Below are positions 33,305-42,725 of a stretch of 64,000 nucleotides of DNA, piece by piece. The stretch comes from Solibacteraceae bacterium. GTDB lineage: Bacteria > Acidobacteriota > Terriglobia > Bryobacterales > Bryobacteraceae. The DNA lies in the NCBI GenBank assembly GCA_026984795.1, contig JALSRK010000015.1, positions 166,384-230,383 of the forward strand, read 5' to 3'. Numbering within the stretch: position 1 is the stretch's first letter; each line of letters opens with the position of its first letter. Below the pieces are notes generated by a model. It made no database searches, was not told the DNA's origin, and saw only the letters and a program-made list of their open reading frames with translations. A program made the position numbers and the translations under genes.

Positions 33305-33654
33305 ATCTTTTCAATCTCTTGCCTCCCTGGATCTGCTCCAGGCCAGCGCGATTGCGTGTCCATGGCGTGCCATTAGGCCGTTTCCGTGCTTTTGGACAGG
33401 GGACCGCCCGAGCGGCATGCCCTCAGACTGGGGCCCGGCTCCTAAGCAACCCTATCAGCGCTCCGCCAGCCGCGTCGCTGACTGGTTTGGAAGTCTTACC
33501 CACCCTTTCGCCCAGCAGTGGTGCTGTTGTGGGCGCCGAGCCACGAGTGTCGGCTACGGGCCAAGCTTCGCAATTCAACTGTCCTAGACCTGCAGAACCC
33601 ACCGCCTGCCTCTCCAGCCGGACGAGGCGGAACTCGCCCGCGCAGGCACCGCAG
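33305..33654. other. Gene-free stretch after attR
   Basis: 350 bp between attR and the end of the MFS transporter gene. Open frames here are short or are antisense extensions. I see no repeat, RNA gene or recognisable gene remnant. Confidence 0.5.
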
Positions 33655-34920
33655 TCAAGCAGCGTGGCGCTGGAGTCTCTCGACCGCCGGCACCGTCGCC
33701 AGAATCAGACCCAGCCCCAGCGGATAGAGCACGCCGCAGACCAAGAACACGGGGGTGAAGGAAAAGGCTTCGACGACGCGACCGATGACCAGGCCGGAAA
33801 GGGCGCCGCCAATGCCGCCCGCGGTGCCAGTCAACCCGACGACCGTGCCGGTGCTGGAGGAGGGGAACAGATCGCCGATGAGCGTCATGTAGTTGGTCAT
33901 CCAGAACCCGTGAGCAAACATCAGAACGCTCATGATGAGCACGGCCCAGAAGGCGTCGGGAGCGACGAGGCAAAACATCGAGGCGGGTGTCAGGAGGGCG
34001 GCCGCGGCCATGACGGTCTTGCGGGTACGGTTGATCGACCAACCTCTCCGCACGAGCCGGTCCGAAACGGCGCCGCCGATCAGCGAGGAGATACCAAGAG
34101 TGAGGAACGGAATCCAAACCAACCGGCCGATTTCCTCAATCGAGGAGCCGCGTTCCTGACTGAGGTACTGCGGTATCCAGAACATGTAGAAGTAGAAAAC
34201 GGGGTCGAGCAGGAACCGGGTGAGGCTCAAGCCCCACACTTCGCGGCGCGAGAGCAAGTCGCGCCAGGGCCAGGGCGGATCTTTGGACTCAGCAACCTCG
34301 TGCCCGTCGAGAATGTAGCGCCGTTCCCGGGGTGAAGCGAAACGAGAGTCAGCCGGCTGCTGGAAGAAAAGCAACCAGAGCGCAACCCAGAAGCCGCCGA
34401 ACAGACCGGTAGCCACAAAGGCGCCCCGCCAGCCCGAGTGCATCGAGATCCAGACGATCAACGGCGGGGCGAGTACGGCGCCAATCGCCGAGCCTCCCGT
34501 CGTCGCGATGCCCATCGCCAGGGCGCGCTCCCGCGCGGGGAACCACTCAAGCACCCCTTTGGCCGCGCCGGGGAAGCAGCCGCCCTCGCTGGCTCCCAGC
34601 AGAAATCGCGCGGCGGTCAACTGCCAGGCGCTCTGGACGCCGGCGTGGATCAAGCTGGCGAGCGTCCAGACGGCGACGGTGAGGCCGAGCCCGGCGCGGG
34701 TGCCGAGCCGGTCGATGAGCCGCCCGCCAAGGGTGAACATGACGCTGTAGGCGAGCGTGAAGGCGGCCACCGCCTGGGAGTACTCCACGTTGCCGATGCC
34801 GAGATCGTCCAGAATGCGCGGGGCCAGCACCGACAGCACCTGCCGATCGAAGAAGCTGAGCGCGGCGGCCAAGAAGAGCAGTCCCGCGATGAACCAGCGA
34901 AAGCCCGGCATGCGCGGCAT
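33655..34920 (-). CDS. MFS transporter, hexuronate/anion-cation symporter type
   Basis: 421 residues with 12 predicted membrane helices. The start FLAAALSFFDRQVLSVLAP and the loop GGRLIDRLGTRAGL match the ACS subfamily (ExuT/GudP/DgoT-like) that imports hexuronates, aldonates or similar sugar acids with protons. Its ATG abuts the stop of the isomerase-like gene, so the two are one operon; the substrate is probably a product of the neighbouring glycan-degrading enzymes. Confidence 0.85.
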   Translation of the reverse strand: MPRMPGFRWFIAGLLFLAAALSFFDRQVLSVLAPRILDDLGIGNVEYSQAVAAFTLAYSVMFTLGGRLIDRLGTRAGLGLTVAVWTLASLIHAGVQSAWQLTAARFLLGASEGGCFPGAAKGVLEWFPARERALAMGIATTGGSAIGAVLAPPLIVWISMHSGWRGAFVATGLFGGFWVALWLLFFQQPADSRFASPRERRYILDGHEVAESKDPPWPWRDLLSRREVWGLSLTRFLLDPVFYFYMFWIPQYLSQERGSSIEEIGRLVWIPFLTLGISSLIGGAVSDRLVRRGWSINRTRKTVMAAAALLTPASMFCLVAPDAFWAVLIMSVLMFAHGFWMTNYMTLIGDLFPSSSTGTVVGLTGTAGGIGGALSGLVIGRVVEAFSFTPVFLVCGVLYPLGLGLILATVPAVERLQRHAA

Positions 34921-36426
34921 CTAGCCTGTTTCCTCGGCGACGATCACGGCTTCGATTCCGAGCGCGCCGGCGATCTTTTCAATCGTCCGGGCGTGCCGCC
35001 CCACACCGAGGGCGAAGTGATGGGTGGGCCCCTCGGCCACCCAGCGCTTGAGAAACGTGCGCACATCCGGCCGGAAGAAACCGCGGGTGTTCGTGTTTCC
35101 GGTGGGCGGTATCGGCCCCTTTACGCTACAGCCCTCGGCGATGACGAATTTGAAGCGGCCCGCGCCGGTGAGCCCGATGCTGAGCATGGTGATCGGGCCC
35201 TCGCGGATCTTGAACTCGACGCTGGCGCCGTTGCCGGGCTTGCCGTGATACTTGGCGAGACTGCGGAGGACGGGCCGGCCTTCGGCGATGTTGATGTGAT
35301 GGGGGCCGTCGTGGCCCACCAGTACGAAACCCTCGTCGAAATCCACTGGGTGGAACTCGGCGAAGCTGCCGCCGATTTCGAGGCGGTCTTCGATCAGCAT
35401 GGCGATGCAGGTCTTCAGATCGGACTCGCCGCACATCGGAAAACCGGCCGAGGTCAGCAACGAGTTACCTACCGTAAGGTTGGTGACGAGGCGGCGCATT
35501 TCGCTCTCCGGTTCGCCTTCGTAGTAGTAGGCGAGGCCGTCGAGGTCATACTCGTCAACGAAGCCTTCCAGGGCGGCGGCGGCGCGCGCGGCCATCTCGA
35601 GATCTTCTTCGGTGAGCCGGAGGGTGATCGGATCCGACTTCGGGTCGGGGGTGGCAAACAGGTCGAGGATCTGCTCACGCTTGGCGCGGATCTCTGCCTC
35701 GGTCACCGCCCGGAAGTGCCGCATGAGGTCGTCCGGCTCGGTTTGAACGATGTGGCAGCCGAAGGCGGCGGTGAGCGCCGTATGATCGGTTTGCATGTCG
35801 AGCATGTTCTCGAGGACGTGACCGAAGTGCCCGATCCGCGCACGCTTCAGATCGTGCAGTACGCGGGCGATGGCGCACCATTCGGCCACTTCGCCTTCGG
35901 CTTCCGGATCGTCGTCGAGCGTCCCCAGAATCACCGGCGGCGGCTTCTTGCCCATGCGGATCGCCACGCCGGTGAATTCCGGCACCGAGCAGAAATCGTC
36001 GTTCAGCAACTGCATGCGGGTGGAGGCCCGCGTGTAGTCGAGCGCGCGGCTCGGCTGCAGCGCCACCAGCACGATGGGGATGTCGAGGTCCCGCACGATC
36101 ATCCCGAAGGTGGCCGAGGTGGCGTAGGTGAGCATGTCACAAAAGAGCAGGTCCAGATCGGCCTTTCTCAGACGTGGACGGAGTTCGGCCGCCGAACGGG
36201 CGTCGTCCACGATGCCGAAATCGGTCACCTCGACCCCGTGGCTCCGCACACGCTCGACAAACACATCGAGCTTAGTGCGCAATTCGTCAAGCAGGCCCGG
36301 GAACTGAGGCCAGTAGACGTGGTGGCCCACGCCAAAGACGCCCACATTCGCCCGCAGCGGCTTGCGCCGGGGCACCCGCGGCGTATCGGTTAGTGCCGTG
36401 ATCGGGTCTTTCGCTCTTGATCCCAT
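34921..36426 (-). CDS. L-fucose/L-arabinose isomerase-like protein
   Basis: A 501-residue protein with the layout of the L-fucose/L-arabinose isomerase superfamily: an N-terminal Rossmann-like part (VGVFGVGHHVYWPQFPGL, then FCDMLTYATSATFG), a central part with NLTVGNSLLTSAGFPMCGE, and a C-terminal EGPTHHFALGVG segment with paired His. Such proteins interconvert aldoses and ketoses using Mn2+. It overlaps the end of the sulfatase gene by 37 bp, and no later ATG is convincing. The substrate is unknown; rhamnose, fucose or a related sugar would fit the island. Confidence 0.75.
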   Translation of the reverse strand: MGSRAKDPITALTDTPRVPRRKPLRANVGVFGVGHHVYWPQFPGLLDELRTKLDVFVERVRSHGVEVTDFGIVDDARSAAELRPRLRKADLDLLFCDMLTYATSATFGMIVRDLDIPIVLVALQPSRALDYTRASTRMQLLNDDFCSVPEFTGVAIRMGKKPPPVILGTLDDDPEAEGEVAEWCAIARVLHDLKRARIGHFGHVLENMLDMQTDHTALTAAFGCHIVQTEPDDLMRHFRAVTEAEIRAKREQILDLFATPDPKSDPITLRLTEEDLEMAARAAAALEGFVDEYDLDGLAYYYEGEPESEMRRLVTNLTVGNSLLTSAGFPMCGESDLKTCIAMLIEDRLEIGGSFAEFHPVDFDEGFVLVGHDGPHHINIAEGRPVLRSLAKYHGKPGNGASVEFKIREGPITMLSIGLTGAGRFKFVIAEGCSVKGPIPPTGNTNTRGFFRPDVRTFLKRWVAEGPTHHFALGVGRHARTIEKIAGALGIEAVIVAEETG

Positions 36427-37868
36427 TCGACAATCCGTTTCTGCAACCGCTCTACAACCCCGTCGTATTCCCTTTCACCATACAAGTTGCGAGTCTCGCC
36501 GGGATCGGTCTCCAGGTCATACAAGGATCCCTCGGGGCGCTCGCGGAACCGCTCCGGGGCGTCCGGATCGAGAAACACCGTCAATCTGTACCGCCCGTCC
36601 CTGATCGTCACCAGCCGGTCGTCGTCGCGGTAGCCCCGGTAGCCAAACTTGATTTCGCTGAACACCGGTTCCGGCGCCGGTTCTCCCCCATCCTCCAGCA
36701 CCTCTTGGAGCCCGCTGCACTCGACCTCGCCCGGGACCTCGATTCCGGCGCACTCGAGCAACGCCGGCAACAACGAGATCGTATTCACCGGCGTGCGTAC
36801 GCGGGCGCCGCTCCGGATTCGCCCCGGAGCCCAGAAGAAGAACGGGACGGTCGCCACCTGGCGGTAAAACGTCTGTTTCTGAAGCAACCCATGGTCACCG
36901 AGAAGCGTACCGTGATCCGAAACGAAGACAACGATCGTGTTGTCGAGCAGATCGCGTTTCCGCATCCAGTCGAGCAGCCGGCCGATTTCCGAGTCGAGGA
37001 AAGCGACGCGGTCGTAATAATAGCGGCGGGCTCTCCGGATCTGTTCGCGGCTGAGCCGGAACGCGCCTTGATACTCCCGCCAGACTCTGCGCTCGTAGAG
37101 GGGAACGCGGCTCAGTTCCTCTTCGGTGGCATACGGGATGCGGATCGCGTCCGGATCCACGGTCCCGCAGTACTCCTTGGGAACCACGACCGGGGTATGG
37201 GGAGCCAGGAGGGAGAGCCGCAGGAAGAACGGATCGGCCGCCGGCCGGCTGCTGAGCCAGTTGATGGCCAGATCCACGTTCTGGTGCTCCGCGGTCTCCT
37301 CGATCCGCCCTGGGAAGCGGCCGGCCAGAATCCACGGCTGCGGGCCGGGGTACTGGACGATCTCGCAGGCGGCCGGATCGCAGGGGCGGTTGTAGTGGAG
37401 GGCGGAGAGCGGCCCGCCAATCGTGCGGCCGCCCTCGATCTGGAACGCCTGCCGGCCTTTGCGGAAATAATGCTTCTTGCCGAACGAGGCCGTGCGGTAC
37501 CCGGCGCCTTCGAAGGCCCAGGTAAGAAACGAAGTATCCTGCCGGATGTGCGGCGCCTGGTTGTGCAGGACGCCCGTGGTGGAACCGTACTGGCCGGTGA
37601 GCAGCGAAGTGCGCGCCGGGACGCAGACCGGCGACGGTGTGTAGGCTTCCTCGAAGGTCGTGCCTTCGGTGGCGAGCTCGTCGAGATGGGGAGTCTTTGC
37701 CCACGGGCTCCGATAGGCGCCCATCGAGTCGGGGCGCTGCTCGTCGGTCATCAGCCACAGCACGTTGGGAGGCTTGCGGGCGCACCGCAGCAGGGCGGGG
37801 GCGGCCAGCGGCGCCGCTACGCTCCCGAGGAACCGGCGGCGGGTGGTGCTCATTCGGACTGCTCGCAT
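36390..37868 (-). CDS. Tat-exported sulfatase (arylsulfatase A type)
   Basis: A 492-residue protein. A twin-arginine signal (TTRRRFLGSVAAPLAAP, with the start at residue 1 or Met6) is followed by the alkaline-phosphatase-fold sulfatase domain. The formylglycine motif is CVPAR at residues 82-86, with Cys82 as the residue to be converted. The metal-binding TDEQRPD near 41-47 and VFVSDHGTLLGDHGL are also present. Such enzymes remove sulfate esters from glycans. It is the first gene of an operon with the isomerase-like and MFS genes, and divergent from the regulator gene. Confidence 0.9.
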   Translation of the reverse strand: MRAVRMSTTRRRFLGSVAAPLAAPALLRCARKPPNVLWLMTDEQRPDSMGAYRSPWAKTPHLDELATEGTTFEEAYTPSPVCVPARTSLLTGQYGSTTGVLHNQAPHIRQDTSFLTWAFEGAGYRTASFGKKHYFRKGRQAFQIEGGRTIGGPLSALHYNRPCDPAACEIVQYPGPQPWILAGRFPGRIEETAEHQNVDLAINWLSSRPAADPFFLRLSLLAPHTPVVVPKEYCGTVDPDAIRIPYATEEELSRVPLYERRVWREYQGAFRLSREQIRRARRYYYDRVAFLDSEIGRLLDWMRKRDLLDNTIVVFVSDHGTLLGDHGLLQKQTFYRQVATVPFFFWAPGRIRSGARVRTPVNTISLLPALLECAGIEVPGEVECSGLQEVLEDGGEPAPEPVFSEIKFGYRGYRDDDRLVTIRDGRYRLTVFLDPDAPERFRERPEGSLYDLETDPGETRNLYGEREYDGVVERLQKRIVEWDQERKTRSRH

Positions 37869-38013
37869 CAGGTGTCTACTTTCGCCCGTTCAGGCGCTTG
37901 GCGTCAATGGAAAACCGCGGGCATGGACTTCGTTGCGGAGGCCGAAACGCGGAGTCGGTTCTAACCTGCACTTGTCAAAGAAGGTTTTCCTTTCCACGTT
38001 CGACTGTTCTTGC

Positions 38014-38019
38014 TACAAT
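38014..38019 (+). promoter_or_regulatory. -10 box of the IclR/PBP-like regulator
   Basis: TACAAT with TTTCCA 17 bp upstream (37991-37996, four of six bases of a -35). The GTG taken as the start of the regulator lies only 10 bases after the box, so the transcript would be almost leaderless. Confidence 0.4.
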
Positions 38020-38028
38020 ACCGGGGTC

Positions 38029-39198
38029 GTGGTTCGACAGGCGAAACGGGCATCCGCCGGATCCGGCGGGGAATCGGCAAAGAAACCGGAGATCGTCCAC
38101 TCCGTGCTGCGGGCCTGCCGGGTAATGAATGCCTTCCGGCACGAAGGAGAGCTCCTGCGATTGCGGGACTTGGTGGCGCGGACCTCAGAAAACAAGGCCA
38201 CCGTCTTACGGTTGCTGCGGACGCTCGAGCAGGGCGGCTTTGTCGAGCGCGTCGGCAAGCAGCACTACCGCTCCCGGATCAGTACGCCCAATGCGCCGAA
38301 GGCGCGGATCGGCTTCGCCACGCGGGGGTCACGCCTCCCGTTCTCCCGCATCGTCACCGAAAGTGTGCAGCGGGCTGCGGCCGAGGCCGGATTCGATCTG
38401 GTGACGGTGATCAACCATCGCAGTCCCAAGAAGGCGCTAAGCAATGCCGATCTTCTGGTGCGAGAAGGCGTGGAGCTGGTGATCGAGTTCCAGACGCACG
38501 AGCGGGTGGCGCCGGTGATCTCGTCTCGCTTCCTGGAGGCGAACATTCCCGTGATCGCGATCGAGATACCCCACCCGGGCGCAACGTTTTTCGGGGCGAA
38601 CAACTACCAGGCCGGCCTGATCGGCGGGCGAGCGCTGGGCCGGTGGATTCAGAAGCACTGGGGCGGACAGGTGGAGCGGGTCTTCCTGCTGGAGGAGGAG
38701 ATCGCCGGGCCCCTGCCGAAGCTGCGGGTAACGGGAATGAGGGTGGGCATGCACGAGGTGCTGCCCGAGACCGAGCAGGCGACGATCGTCGAAGTCGACG
38801 GTAAGGGCACGCTCGAGACGGCATTCGAGCAGATGCGGAGGCGCCTCCGCCTTCTCCGCCCTGAGCGAACAGTGGTGGCGGCCGGCAACGACCCGATGGC
38901 GCTCGGCGCCCTGCGCGCACTGGAAGAAGCCGGCTGGCTGGATTACTGCGCAGTCATGGGCCAGAACGCCACTCCGGAGGCCCGCGCCGAGCTCCGGCGG
39001 CCGGGGACCCGTCTTGTCGGTTCGGTTGCGTACTTCCCTGAGCGTTACGGTGACGAGATCATGGCCCTGGCCCGCAGAATCCTCGACGGCAAGCCTGTTC
39101 CCCCGGCCGTCTTCACCAAGCACCGGCTGATCACTCCCGAGAACGTTGACAAGTACTATCCGCTGGATGCCGAGCCATTCGTGTCGTTTGTCGGCTGA
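38029..39198 (+). CDS. Regulator combining IclR-type HTH and periplasmic-binding-protein domain
   Basis: 389 residues from GTG 38029. Residues about 22-85 form an IclR-type winged HTH (VHSVLRACRVMNAF, LRDLVARTSENKATVLRLL, LEQGGFVERVGKQHY). The remainder (from KARIGFATRGS) is a type-I periplasmic-binding fold as in RbsB/LacI effector domains (GANNYQAGLIGGRALG, VVAAGNDPMALGALRALEEAG). No signal peptide is present. It probably senses a sugar and controls the divergent sulfatase operon or the downstream TonB-receptor operon. The usual partners are LacI HTH with this fold, or IclR HTH with a GAF-like domain, so the mix is unusual. The frame extends further upstream without a credible start. Confidence 0.75.
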   Translation: MVRQAKRASAGSGGESAKKPEIVHSVLRACRVMNAFRHEGELLRLRDLVARTSENKATVLRLLRTLEQGGFVERVGKQHYRSRISTPNAPKARIGFATRGSRLPFSRIVTESVQRAAAEAGFDLVTVINHRSPKKALSNADLLVREGVELVIEFQTHERVAPVISSRFLEANIPVIAIEIPHPGATFFGANNYQAGLIGGRALGRWIQKHWGGQVERVFLLEEEIAGPLPKLRVTGMRVGMHEVLPETEQATIVEVDGKGTLETAFEQMRRRLRLLRPERTVVAAGNDPMALGALRALEEAGWLDYCAVMGQNATPEARAELRRPGTRLVGSVAYFPERYGDEIMALARRILDGKPVPPAVFTKHRLITPENVDKYYPLDAEPFVSFVG

Positions 39199-39373
39199 GA
39201 GCTGTTCCGGTTCGTTCCGAGAAACGTCTCCGCTGAGCTCCGGCGTCGCGAGGGTCTCCCGACAAAGACCTGAGGGCCCGCGCAAGTCACAGAAAGACCT
39301 GGGAATCGCGCTACCCGCAGAGGATGCCGTGCGTTTCGAACAGTGAAACACATCGACCTCGCCACAATCCCCT

Positions 39374-39402
39374 TTGACATTTCGCTCCCGGCACCGCAAC
39401 AT
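39374..39402 (+). promoter_or_regulatory. Possible promoter of the TonB-receptor operon
   Basis: A perfect TTGACA (39374-39379) with a weak CAACAT 17 bp later, about 68 bp before the receptor start. The rest of 39199-39469 has no gene. Confidence 0.3.
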
Positions 39403-39469
39403 CGACGCGAGCACGGGAAGTGGCTGGCGCGTCCTGGTGCTCAAACCAATTAAGTCGAAGGGGGACGAG

Positions 39470-42400
39470 ATGAGAACTCGCCTTATCGGTCCTGCATGGT
39501 GGCAGCTACCGATATTCGTATGTTTGTTGCTGGCGGGCGCAGTGAGCGGATCCGCACAGGTCTCGCAAGGCAGCATCGGGGGGCAGGTCACCGACCAGAC
39601 CGCAGCGGCCATACCCGGAGCCACAGTGGTGGCCGAAAACGAGGCCACCGGCATCCAGACCACCGAGACCACGGATGAAGCCGGACGCTATCTGTTTCCC
39701 GCCCTGCCGCCGGGTGTCTACACGATCCGCGTCGAGGCGGACGGGTTCAAGACCTATACCGCCACAAGTTTGCAGGTACAGGTCGGACAACGTGTCACGC
39801 ACGACGTGGAACTGGAGGTGGGGGAAACGACCACAAGGATTGAGGTCGTCGCCAGTACGCCTGTACTCGAACAGCGCAGCGCGGCGATCGGCCAGGTGAT
39901 CAGCGAGCATGAGGTCAAAGACCTGCCACTGAACGGGCGCAACTTTCTCGACCTCGCCATGCTCGTCCCCGGAGTATCCGAGATGCCAGGCTCGATTCAG
40001 AGCAACAATCTCAGCGTCAACGGCATGCGCGGGAATCAGATCGCCTTCTATTTCGACGGCGTCGACACCCGCGTCGAGCACTCCGGTCAGCCTGCTTTCA
40101 ACCCGTCGGTGGAAGCGATTCGGGAGTTCAAGATACAGCAGAACTCCTTCTCGGCTGAGTTCGGACGCGCTCCCGCGGCGATCAACCTTTCGCTCGCTTC
40201 GGGGACCAACCGGTTTCACGGAACCCTTTTCGAGTTTCTCAGGAACGACAAGCTGGACGCTCGCAGTTTCTTCTCGCCCGAGCGCGATCCGCTACAGCGG
40301 AACCAGTTCGGCTTCGTTTTCAGCGGGCCGATCGTCCGGAACCACACGTTCTTCATGACCAATTATGAAGGGCAGCGCGAACGGCGGACGCGCACGCCGT
40401 TCTACAGCGTCCCCTCCGTTGCCGAGCGTGACGGCGACTTCACCGGCGCCAATCCGATCTTCGACCCGATGTCGCTGGACCCCGAGACCAACCTCCGGCA
40501 GCCGTTTCCGAACAACACGATACCCAAGGACCGCTTCGGCAAGATGGGCACGGCTATCTTGAAGTACTACCCCTTACCGAACCTCGAAGGGGTCAAAGGG
40601 TTCAACTACTCCGTGCCGGCGCCCCGGATCGCCGACTCCGATCAATTCCACGCGCGCATTGACCAGCAACTCTCGGATTCCGATCTCTTATTCGGCCGCT
40701 ATTCCTGGGCGACAAGCACCAACGCGACCCCCAGCGGCTTGCCGCTCACCGGCAAATTCATCGACGTGGACACGCACAACTTCACCGTGCAGGAATCCCA
40801 CACGTTCTCGCCCACGATCATCAACCAGTTTCGGCTCGCGTGGACCTACTACAAGCTATTCGACCATTTCCCGCTGGCTGACCGGAATCTGGCGGCCGAG
40901 GAGTTCGGTTTGCAAAACATAAACCCTCCTGCGTCATCTTTCGGCCTGCCGTTCCATCAGGTTTCGGGCCTGTCGTCGATTGGCGCGAACCGGTTTTCTC
41001 CGAGGGGTACCCAAGAGAACATCTACACCCTGGCCGATGATCTGACCGTGATCCGCGGGAAACACAATCTCAAGTTTGGTTTCGAAGGCCGCTACTACCG
41101 CCCGGCGCTGCGCATCCTCGCAACACCCAACGGCAGCCTCGTCTATCAGAACCGGTTCACCAGGCAGCTTGGGGCGCCCGACACCGGCAGCGCCGTGGCC
41201 GACCTCGTGCTCGGCTTCCCGTGGAGCGGCCGCGGCACGCAGCTTGTCGAGAGCAACGGCCTGGTCAGCCTGAAGTACTACTTTTTCAGCGGCTTCGTCC
41301 AGGACGAGATCAAGCTGCTTCCTGACCTGACGGTGAACCTCGGCCTGCGCTACGAGTATCAAACGCCGTTCAAAGAAAGGTTCAACCAGCTTCTGTTTTT
41401 TGACTACGTCAACGGCCGTTTCCTCGAGCCCGGAAAAGACATCGACAGCCTCCAGAAGCCGGACCGGAACAACTTCGCGCCGCGCGTCGGCATCGCCTAC
41501 TCCGTCAACTCCAGGACTGTAATCCGGGCGGGCGCCGGCGTCTTTTACGGGTTGATCCGCTCGCGGGAATTCCCGGCCTTTCACCTCTCACCGCCTTACA
41601 CGGTGGACTCGACACTGTTCTCAGACCCGCTGATCCCGGACCTCCCGGGCAAGTTGTGGCCGCCGGCTCGGGTGCGCGACCCCGAAACGGGCGAAGTGCT
41701 GCTGACGCCCAACACAGGAGTGTTCTCCCTCGATCACAGCTACCGGACGGCTTACATCTACCAGTGGAACTTCAGTATCCAGCGCGAACTGGCGGACCAG
41801 TGGATGCTGGAGCTCGCCTACGTCGGCAACAGCGCCCACAAACTGATCGGTCGTGACCTGGTGAACCAGGCCCGCCTGGACCCCGACCCGGTCAACAACC
41901 CGACGCCCGTCAACAGCCGGCGCCCGAATCCCAACATCGGCGATGTCAGCATGGTGAAGTCGCTCGACAACTCCAACTACCACGCCTTGAATGTCAAGCT
42001 GAACAAGAGGTTTTCGAACGGCTTCTCCCTGATCGGCGGCTACACTTGGGCGAAGGCGCTAGGCATCGGCGGCGCGCTTTTCGGCGACCAGTCTCGCGCC
42101 CAGAATGCCTATGACCGCGACGCGGAATACGGACCGCTGGACATCTACCAGAAGCACCGTTTCACTGTTGGTTGGGTCTATGAGCTGCCGTTCGGCAAAG
42201 GCAAGCCGCTGCTTTCCCATGTCTCCGGAGTGGCCGGCAAGCTCGTCAGCGGATGGTCGACTCAGGGCATCTACGTCGCCCATTCAGGCATCCCGATCGT
42301 TTTTGACTTGAGGTCCTCTGTCTCGTCCAATGTCGGCCGCCAGGACATGAACCGCCCGGACCGTGTCTGTGACGGCAACCTGCCGAAGAGCGAGCGGACC

Positions 42401-42706
42401 CTCACCCGGGCCTTTGACACGAGTTGCTTCGTCGACCATCCTTTCGGAAGGTTCGGCAACTCCGGCAACGGCGTGCTCATCGGCCAGGGCATCAACACGT
42501 TCAATCTGACCGCCATGAAAAACACCGTGTTTGCGGTCAGAGACACGCCGATCACCCTGCAATTCCGGGCGGAGTTCTTCAATGCGTTCAACCATCCCGG
42601 GTTCGGAGACCCGAGTGCGCGCGTCGGCACACCGCAGTATGGAGTGATCCGGAGCACCCGGGTCGGCGGCCGGGAAATCCAACTGGCTCTGAAGCTGATC
42701 TTCTAG
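39470..42706 (+). CDS. Oar-like TonB-dependent outer-membrane receptor
   Basis: 1078 residues from ATG 39470, preceded by AGGGGGACGAG; the frame is open further upstream but lacks a ribosome site. A signal peptide (about 1-31) is followed by a carboxypeptidase-regulatory-like domain (GSIGGQVTDQTAAAIPGATV at about 35-54), a plug (LPLNGRNFLDLAMLVPGVSE), and a long beta-barrel ending in an aromatic strand (LALKLIF). This architecture is typical of acidobacterial receptors, which import oligosaccharides without a SusD lipoprotein. It starts a three-gene operon with two GH106-like enzymes (gaps of 19 and -4 bp). Confidence 0.92.
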   Translation: MRTRLIGPAWWQLPIFVCLLLAGAVSGSAQVSQGSIGGQVTDQTAAAIPGATVVAENEATGIQTTETTDEAGRYLFPALPPGVYTIRVEADGFKTYTATSLQVQVGQRVTHDVELEVGETTTRIEVVASTPVLEQRSAAIGQVISEHEVKDLPLNGRNFLDLAMLVPGVSEMPGSIQSNNLSVNGMRGNQIAFYFDGVDTRVEHSGQPAFNPSVEAIREFKIQQNSFSAEFGRAPAAINLSLASGTNRFHGTLFEFLRNDKLDARSFFSPERDPLQRNQFGFVFSGPIVRNHTFFMTNYEGQRERRTRTPFYSVPSVAERDGDFTGANPIFDPMSLDPETNLRQPFPNNTIPKDRFGKMGTAILKYYPLPNLEGVKGFNYSVPAPRIADSDQFHARIDQQLSDSDLLFGRYSWATSTNATPSGLPLTGKFIDVDTHNFTVQESHTFSPTIINQFRLAWTYYKLFDHFPLADRNLAAEEFGLQNINPPASSFGLPFHQVSGLSSIGANRFSPRGTQENIYTLADDLTVIRGKHNLKFGFEGRYYRPALRILATPNGSLVYQNRFTRQLGAPDTGSAVADLVLGFPWSGRGTQLVESNGLVSLKYYFFSGFVQDEIKLLPDLTVNLGLRYEYQTPFKERFNQLLFFDYVNGRFLEPGKDIDSLQKPDRNNFAPRVGIAYSVNSRTVIRAGAGVFYGLIRSREFPAFHLSPPYTVDSTLFSDPLIPDLPGKLWPPARVRDPETGEVLLTPNTGVFSLDHSYRTAYIYQWNFSIQRELADQWMLELAYVGNSAHKLIGRDLVNQARLDPDPVNNPTPVNSRRPNPNIGDVSMVKSLDNSNYHALNVKLNKRFSNGFSLIGGYTWAKALGIGGALFGDQSRAQNAYDRDAEYGPLDIYQKHRFTVGWVYELPFGKGKPLLSHVSGVAGKLVSGWSTQGIYVAHSGIPIVFDLRSSVSSNVGRQDMNRPDRVCDGNLPKSERTLTRAFDTSCFVDHPFGRFGNSGNGVLIGQGINTFNLTAMKNTVFAVRDTPITLQFRAEFFNAFNHPGFGDPSARVGTPQYGVIRSTRVGGREIQLALKLIF

Positions 42707-42725
42707 TGAGCACCGGCCCCAGAAC

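Noticed and set aside
39374..39469. Longer N-terminus for the TonB receptor
   Set aside because: The frame is open but lacks a ribosome site, whereas ATG 39470 follows AGGGGGACGAG and begins a good signal peptide.
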